Of a stretch of DNA of 11,145 nt, positions 8,520-11,145 are shown piece after piece. Origin of the DNA: Lachnospiraceae bacterium (GTDB lineage: Bacteria > Bacillota_A > Clostridia > Lachnospirales > Lachnospiraceae); NCBI GenBank assembly GCA_017652545.1, contig JAGCAV010000527.1, positions 1 through 11,145 on the forward strand, in the 5' to 3' direction. Position 1 is the first letter of the stretch. Every line of letters begins with the position of its first letter. The notes under the pieces were generated by a model. The model was not told the origin of the DNA. It did no database searches and was given only the letters and a program-made list of their open reading frames with translations. The translations under genes and the position numbers were made by a program.

Positions 8520-8567
8520 CCCGGATGGTTCTGTGTCCGCCTGCGTCTTTTTGCTTCGCTGATGTGA

Positions 8568-8573
8568 TTATAT
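8568..8573 (+). promoter_or_regulatory. Weak candidate -10 for the VOC gene
   Basis: TTATAT is preceded by TGA, a TGn extended -10 form, about 40 bases before the VOC start. No good -35 lies 16-18 bases upstream (GTCTTT/TCTTTT). Read-through from the HD gene is equally possible. Confidence 0.22.
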
Positions 8574-8612
8574 TACCGGATTCCTCACGGGATTTACGGG
8601 ATGGAGGGGTAT

Positions 8613-9089
8613 ATGATTGAGAAGATCGGAAGCAACTATATCATTAAAGTCGGTATTGTTGTAAAGGATATCCATGAAGCGGCACAGTACTATGAAAAGC
8701 TGTTCTCTCTGGAAGATCGGATCGTGATCAAGAGACAGCGTCCAAAGAAGGATTACTATCCCAAAAGCTATCAGGAATACGGTGGGACCAGGGTCAACGC
8801 GGATCTTACCTGGTTCATTGTGGATCTGAATCCGATCTATCTCCAGATCGTTCAGCCATGCGACGAACGGCCCAGTCCGTGGCTGTCATATCTGAAAGAG
8901 CACGGTCCCGGCGTCTGCTTTATCTCATTCTGTGTCAATGATTTCAAGGACCATGTCGAATTCCTTGAGAGCAACGGACTGGCGATGACTTTTCTTGAGG
9001 AAAAGGGTTTTGAACGCTATGCGTACTTTGATACGCAGGAAAAGCTGGGTTTCACTCTGGAACTGAAGGAGCGCAAGGCCATCGATTAG
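8613..9089 (+). CDS. VOC-fold (glyoxalase/methylmalonyl-CoA epimerase-like) protein with altered metal site
   Basis: A 158-residue protein of the vicinal oxygen chelate superfamily, near the size of methylmalonyl-CoA epimerases. ATG 8613 has GGAGG at 8603-8607 ahead of it; an in-frame ATG at 8601 has no ribosome site and itself overlaps that GGAGG. Two beta-alpha-beta modules are visible: IIKVGIVVKDIHEAAQYYEK (10-29) to YLQIVQP (76-82), and GVCFISFCVNDFKDHVEFLE (100-119) to FTLELKE (147-153). The usual metal ligands are largely replaced: K12 stands where His is expected, Q78 where Glu or Gln occurs, F103 where the second His is expected; only E150 is retained. It may therefore bind a ligand without metal catalysis. 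The stop overlaps the stop of the convergent regulator gene (TTAG at 9086-9089). Confidence 0.82.
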   Translation: MIEKIGSNYIIKVGIVVKDIHEAAQYYEKLFSLEDRIVIKRQRPKKDYYPKSYQEYGGTRVNADLTWFIVDLNPIYLQIVQPCDERPSPWLSYLKEHGPGVCFISFCVNDFKDHVEFLESNGLAMTFLEEKGFERYAYFDTQEKLGFTLELKERKAID

Positions 9090-10873
9090 ATGCGCAGCTT
9101 TCTCCACAATGTGCTCCGGCTGATCCCGAGACGTTTTGCGCAGGCGGATTGATTCATATGTTCCTCGGCCAGTACGCTGCTGATGATCTCTGCCTCGATC
9201 TCATCCAGAGTTCCCGACAGATGAACAGCGTGTTCCGCATCTGAAGATGCGGCAGGAAGGATGGGAGAGAAGCTTTCCTGTATCTCTCCGGCGGTAATGT
9301 ACGAACCGCTGGCATCAGCGACAAGCTGGTGGATCACTTTCTGGAGCTGCTCGAAATTCAGTGTCCAGGGCAGCTGCCTGAGAAGCCGCAGCGCATCTTC
9401 GTCAAACCCGATCACCTGGCGGGACAGCCTTTCATTAAAGTGATTCAGTATGATCCCGCAGAAAGAGGGGAGTTCATTCATCCGGTCGTTCAGGGTCGGT
9501 ATACGGATCGTATATGAGCCTGTGATCAGGTAGAGCTTCTGAAGAAAATGCTCAGAGGCGACGCTCTCCGCCAGATTCCTTGTGGTCGAGGAGATGATCC
9601 GGCAGCGCTGCGGGAGGTGGGTATCTTCTATGAAATCTGTGATCATATTCTGGACGGGAAGGGAAAGCGTATGGATATCGTGAAAATACAGGGTATAGCT
9701 GTTCCCGTATAACGGAGAATTCGGATCGGCGATCATGTTCTCCCAGAGCTTTTCCGTGAGCGTATTACACTTGACAAAGACAAAAGGATCATTCTTTTCG
9801 CTCCCCTGCAGATGGAGCTGTCTGGCCACATATTGACGTCCGGTACCTGGCTGCCCGTAGATCAGTACGGGCAGTTTTGTTTTATTGGTGCTCTCGATCT
9901 GCTTCCGTATGGGCTGCAGGTAAGCTGCGGTGTTAAAAAAGTAATGACGGCGGGCAGGAATCTCATCATAATTCTCTATGGAAATAACACTCTGCCGGGG
10001 AAGATATTTTCCCGCCTCCCGATAATAGAAAACCGCGTAGCTGCTCTCCTGGATCTCCATGGCCTTTCCCCAGATCTCGAAAGTTGTTTCAGACAGCTTT
10101 TTGGTGATATGTATGTAACGGCGTTCGAAGACCTGCGGAGCTGACCGTCTTAAAAATGACTGCAGGGGAGAAGGCGTCTGCGTGCTCAGATCAGAATGGA
10201 GTCTGGTATTGGTATAGAAAAAAGTGCCGGCGCTGTCAAGAATGGCGAGAGAAAAAGGGCTCTGGTCTGCCATAAGCCTGAAAAGATAAAGCCTGTCCCT
10301 GTTTGCTGCAGAGATCATGCAGGCTGCCTGCGCCTGCTGAAATGATTTCCGGATGTCGTCCTCACCCGGAGTGAGAATAACACTGTTGATGCCCGCCTTG
10401 CTCGCAGCCTGCGCGATATCCGCTTCCCCGATCAGCATTTCAACACCTTCATCATACAGGCTGTTCATCAGCTGCCTGGTTTCTTTCTGTGTGCTGACAG
10501 TAAAGATCCGGTAGTCATACTGCATGATCTCGCAGACCTGCCGGACAAGGCGGGCGTGCAGCGCATGCACAACGATGGCGATCTCGCTGCAGTACTGCTG
10601 TGTCTGACGGATCACGCGCAGGACGTCCAGTACTGTCAGTTCCGTTTCGATGACAGGCAGATCGGTCACACCGGTCAGCCTTTCTATGGAACCGGCAGGG
10701 ATGATGACAGCATCCAGGGAGGCTGAACCGTGCATTTCAAGGAAGGAAGCAGCCTGCTGCGCCCCGCCGACGATGATCTGAGTATGATGAGAAGCAAATT
10801 CCGCGGCGATCTTCCTGTAAGTCTGGACCAGCTCCGGAGAAGGCGCGCAGGCGAGAAGATGTAAATGTTTCAT
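9086..10873 (-). CDS. PrpR-type transcriptional regulator with degenerate sigma-54 AAA+ domain
   Basis: A 595-residue regulator. Residues about 5-190 resemble the PrpR N-terminal sensor domain (HLLACAPSPELVQTYRKIA; VIIPAGSIERL). About 200-285 is PAS-like (SPFSLAILDSAGTFFYTN). About 315-540 is an AAA+ sigma-54-activator domain. The C terminus (556-595, SACAKRLGISRSTLWRKLRI) is a Fis-type helix-turn-helix. The AAA+ core is decayed. Walker A reads GQPGTGRQ, with R346 for the catalytic Lys. Walker B reads TLYFHDI, with H398-D399 for Asp-Glu. The segment between them is shortened and lacks GAFTGA, the loop that contacts sigma-54. It probably controls a sigma-A promoter as repressor or activator. 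ATG 10873 lies inside a perfect palindrome and has only a weak Shine-Dalgarno, which suggests low, autoregulated synthesis. A small metabolite ligand is likely, as in PrpR, but unidentified. It is divergent from a secreted-protein gene, its probable target. Confidence 0.88.
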   Translation of the reverse strand: MKHLHLLACAPSPELVQTYRKIAAEFASHHTQIIVGGAQQAASFLEMHGSASLDAVIIPAGSIERLTGVTDLPVIETELTVLDVLRVIRQTQQYCSEIAIVVHALHARLVRQVCEIMQYDYRIFTVSTQKETRQLMNSLYDEGVEMLIGEADIAQAASKAGINSVILTPGEDDIRKSFQQAQAACMISAANRDRLYLFRLMADQSPFSLAILDSAGTFFYTNTRLHSDLSTQTPSPLQSFLRRSAPQVFERRYIHITKKLSETTFEIWGKAMEIQESSYAVFYYREAGKYLPRQSVISIENYDEIPARRHYFFNTAAYLQPIRKQIESTNKTKLPVLIYGQPGTGRQYVARQLHLQGSEKNDPFVFVKCNTLTEKLWENMIADPNSPLYGNSYTLYFHDIHTLSLPVQNMITDFIEDTHLPQRCRIISSTTRNLAESVASEHFLQKLYLITGSYTIRIPTLNDRMNELPSFCGIILNHFNERLSRQVIGFDEDALRLLRQLPWTLNFEQLQKVIHQLVADASGSYITAGEIQESFSPILPAASSDAEHAVHLSGTLDEIEAEIISSVLAEEHMNQSACAKRLGISRSTLWRKLRI

Positions 10874-10882
10874 AATGAAACA
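10866..10882. promoter_or_regulatory. Perfect palindromic operator overlapping the regulator start codon
   Basis: TGTTTCA-TAA-TGAAACA, 7-bp arms and a 3-base spacer, spanning bases -9 to +8 around the regulator's ATG. It differs from the second copy at 10987-11003 by one spacer base. It leaves no room for a strong ribosome site and lies downstream of the predicted regulator promoter, a roadblock-type autorepression position. Assignment to the adjacent Fis-type regulator is inference from proximity and symmetry. Confidence 0.68.
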
Positions 10883-10935
10883 CTCATGATATCAAAAAAA
10901 CGGACAAATCGTTTTGAAAAAGTGAACTATCATTT

Positions 10936-10964
10936 TGTATAACATGATTCTTCACTTGTTTCAA
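10936..10964 (-). promoter_or_regulatory. Sigma-A-type promoter of the regulator gene
   Basis: On the minus strand, TTGAAA (10959-10964), 17 bases, then TATACA (10936-10941), with TGT just before the -10 as an extended element. The start would be near 10929, giving a leader of about 56 bases. The -35 overlaps a TGTTTCA half-site. Confidence 0.6.
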
Positions 10965-10973
10965 GGATAATCA
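10957..10973. promoter_or_regulatory. Degenerate third operator copy on the regulator -35
   Basis: TGTTTCA (10957-10963) is a perfect half-site; after AGG, the partner half ATAATCA matches TGAAACA at 4 of 7 positions. Its centre lies 30 bases from the centre of the 10987-11003 site. A weak site here would directly compete with RNA polymerase at the regulator promoter. Confidence 0.4.
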
Positions 10974-10982
10974 GGGGTTTTC

Positions 10983-11007
10983 AAAATGTTTCAAAATGAA
11001 ACATTTT
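10983..11007. promoter_or_regulatory. Perfect extended palindromic operator upstream of the secreted-protein gene
   Basis: The core TGTTTCA-AAA-TGAAACA sits at 10987-11003. The symmetry extends by AAAA/TTTT on either side, giving 11-bp arms. It lies about 66 bases upstream of the predicted regulator start and about 76 upstream of the tentative start of the rightward gene, an activator-like distance. It is probably bound by the adjacent Fis-type regulator. An intrinsic terminator is unlikely, since neither flanking gene ends here and the stem is AT-rich. Confidence 0.7.
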
Positions 11008-11020
11008 TGAAGCGCTTTCA
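11007..11020. promoter_or_regulatory. Cre-like catabolite response element
   Basis: TTGAAGCGCTTTCA matches the optimal cre TGAAAGCGCTTTCA at 12 of 14 positions. It fits the looser CcpA consensus WTGNAANCGNWNNCW, aligned at 11006-11020, with one mismatch (T for G at position 3). It touches the right arm of the preceding palindrome. It suggests CcpA control of the rightward gene, as expected for a carbon-source uptake gene. Confidence 0.5.
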
Positions 11021-11024
11021 ATTG

Positions 11025-11042
11025 GAAGACGAATCTGTCTTC
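11025..11042. repeat. Inverted repeat GAAGAC-N6-GTCTTC
   Basis: Six-bp perfect arms around GAATCT, located between the cre-like box and the rightward gene's tentative -10. It could be another operator or part of the promoter geometry; no T-run follows. Confidence 0.35.
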
Positions 11043-11058
11043 GCGTAGGATGCATTTG

Positions 11059-11064
11059 TATGAT
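11059..11064 (+). promoter_or_regulatory. Tentative -10 box of the secreted-protein gene
   Basis: TATGAT, 33 bases before the start codon. The hexamer 17 bases upstream (TGTCTT) is a poor -35, so the promoter may need an activator. An alternative is TTGGAA (11022-11027), 18 bases, TAGGAT (11046-11051). No -24/-12 sigma-54 element with correct spacing was found. Confidence 0.3.
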
Positions 11065-11082
11065 AACAATTCATTCTACACG

Positions 11083-11090
11083 AAGGAGGT
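11083..11090 (+). promoter_or_regulatory. Strong ribosome binding site of the right-edge gene
   Basis: AAGGAGGT, close to full anti-Shine-Dalgarno complementarity, with a 7-base spacer to ATG 11098. It fixes the start of the truncated gene and implies high translation. Confidence 0.85.
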
Positions 11091-11097
11091 TATTCTT

Positions 11098-11145
11098 ATG
11101 AGAAAGGCATGGAAAAAAGTTCTCACCGTGATGGCGGCCGTTGCA
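11098..11145 (+). CDS. Exported protein, 3' end missing (signal peptide only)
   Basis: Only 16 codons are visible: MRKAWKKVLTVMAAVA. The basic n-region (RKAWKK) followed by a hydrophobic, alanine-rich run is a typical signal peptide start. The very strong ribosome site and the cre-like box fit an abundant extracellular or lipid-anchored solute-binding protein of a sugar or organic-acid transporter. That function is inference from context; no lipobox or mature sequence is in view. It is divergent from the PrpR-type regulator and is probably its main target. Confidence 0.75.
   Translation, partial: MRKAWKKVLTVMAAVA

Noticed and set aside
10983..11007. Intrinsic terminator from the AT-rich palindrome
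   Set aside because: No gene ends here, the stem has few GC pairs, and a near-identical site occurs at the regulator start codon, so an operator explains it better.
11041..11064. Sigma-54 (-24/-12) promoter for the right-edge gene
   Set aside because: A GG at 11048-11049 and TTGTA at 11056-11060 are 8 bases apart between the key dinucleotides instead of 10, and the TGGCAC element is absent.

Overview
The window reads as chromosomal DNA from a Gram-positive anaerobe of the Clostridia, most likely Lachnospiraceae-like. This is inferred from the protein styles (the flippase, the family 2 glycosyltransferase and the aldo/keto reductase with a ferredoxin-like tail), strong AGGAGG-type ribosome sites, sigma-A-type promoters, a CcpA-type cre box and moderate GC. 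No species can be named from sequence reading alone. I see no tRNA, rRNA, CRISPR array, insertion sequence or phage gene.

Region 1 (1-6516, + strand) is the distal part of a Wzx/Wzy-type surface or exopolysaccharide operon. It holds a family-4 glycosyltransferase cut by the left edge, a second family-4 glycosyltransferase, a Wzx-like lipid-linked oligosaccharide flippase, a family-2 glycosyltransferase and, last, the membrane phosphoglycosyltransferase that starts repeat-unit assembly on undecaprenyl phosphate. The genes are co-directional with gaps of 43-76 bases and no convincing internal terminator, so they are probably one transcript. The last gene begins the pathway, the two or three glycosyltransferases extend the repeat unit and the flippase moves it across the membrane. 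Polymerase and chain-length genes are not in view and may lie upstream.

Region 2 (6560-9089) is a housekeeping-style patch. A minus-strand aldo/keto reductase with two four-cysteine Fe-S motifs converges on the polysaccharide operon and has a good promoter (TTGTCA, 17 bp, CATAAT). Divergent from it are a small HD-domain phosphohydrolase and a small vicinal-oxygen-chelate (VOC) protein. The VOC protein has lost most of the usual metal-ligand residues.

Region 3 (9086-11145) is a regulatory locus. A minus-strand 595-residue regulator has a PrpR-type sensor domain, a PAS-like segment, a badly decayed sigma-54 AAA+ domain (no GAFTGA, altered Walker A and B) and a Fis-type helix-turn-helix. It is divergent from a gene with a strong ribosome site whose first 16 codons look like a signal peptide; that gene is cut by the right edge. 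The 224-base intergenic region carries two perfect 17-bp palindromes, TGTTTCA-N3-TGAAACA, identical except for one spacer base. One overlaps the regulator's own start codon. The other is followed directly by a near-consensus cre box. A third, degenerate copy overlaps the regulator's -35 box. This is the most interesting part of the window: it looks like a complete autoregulatory and catabolite-linked switch run by a sigma-54-family regulator that appears to have abandoned sigma-54.
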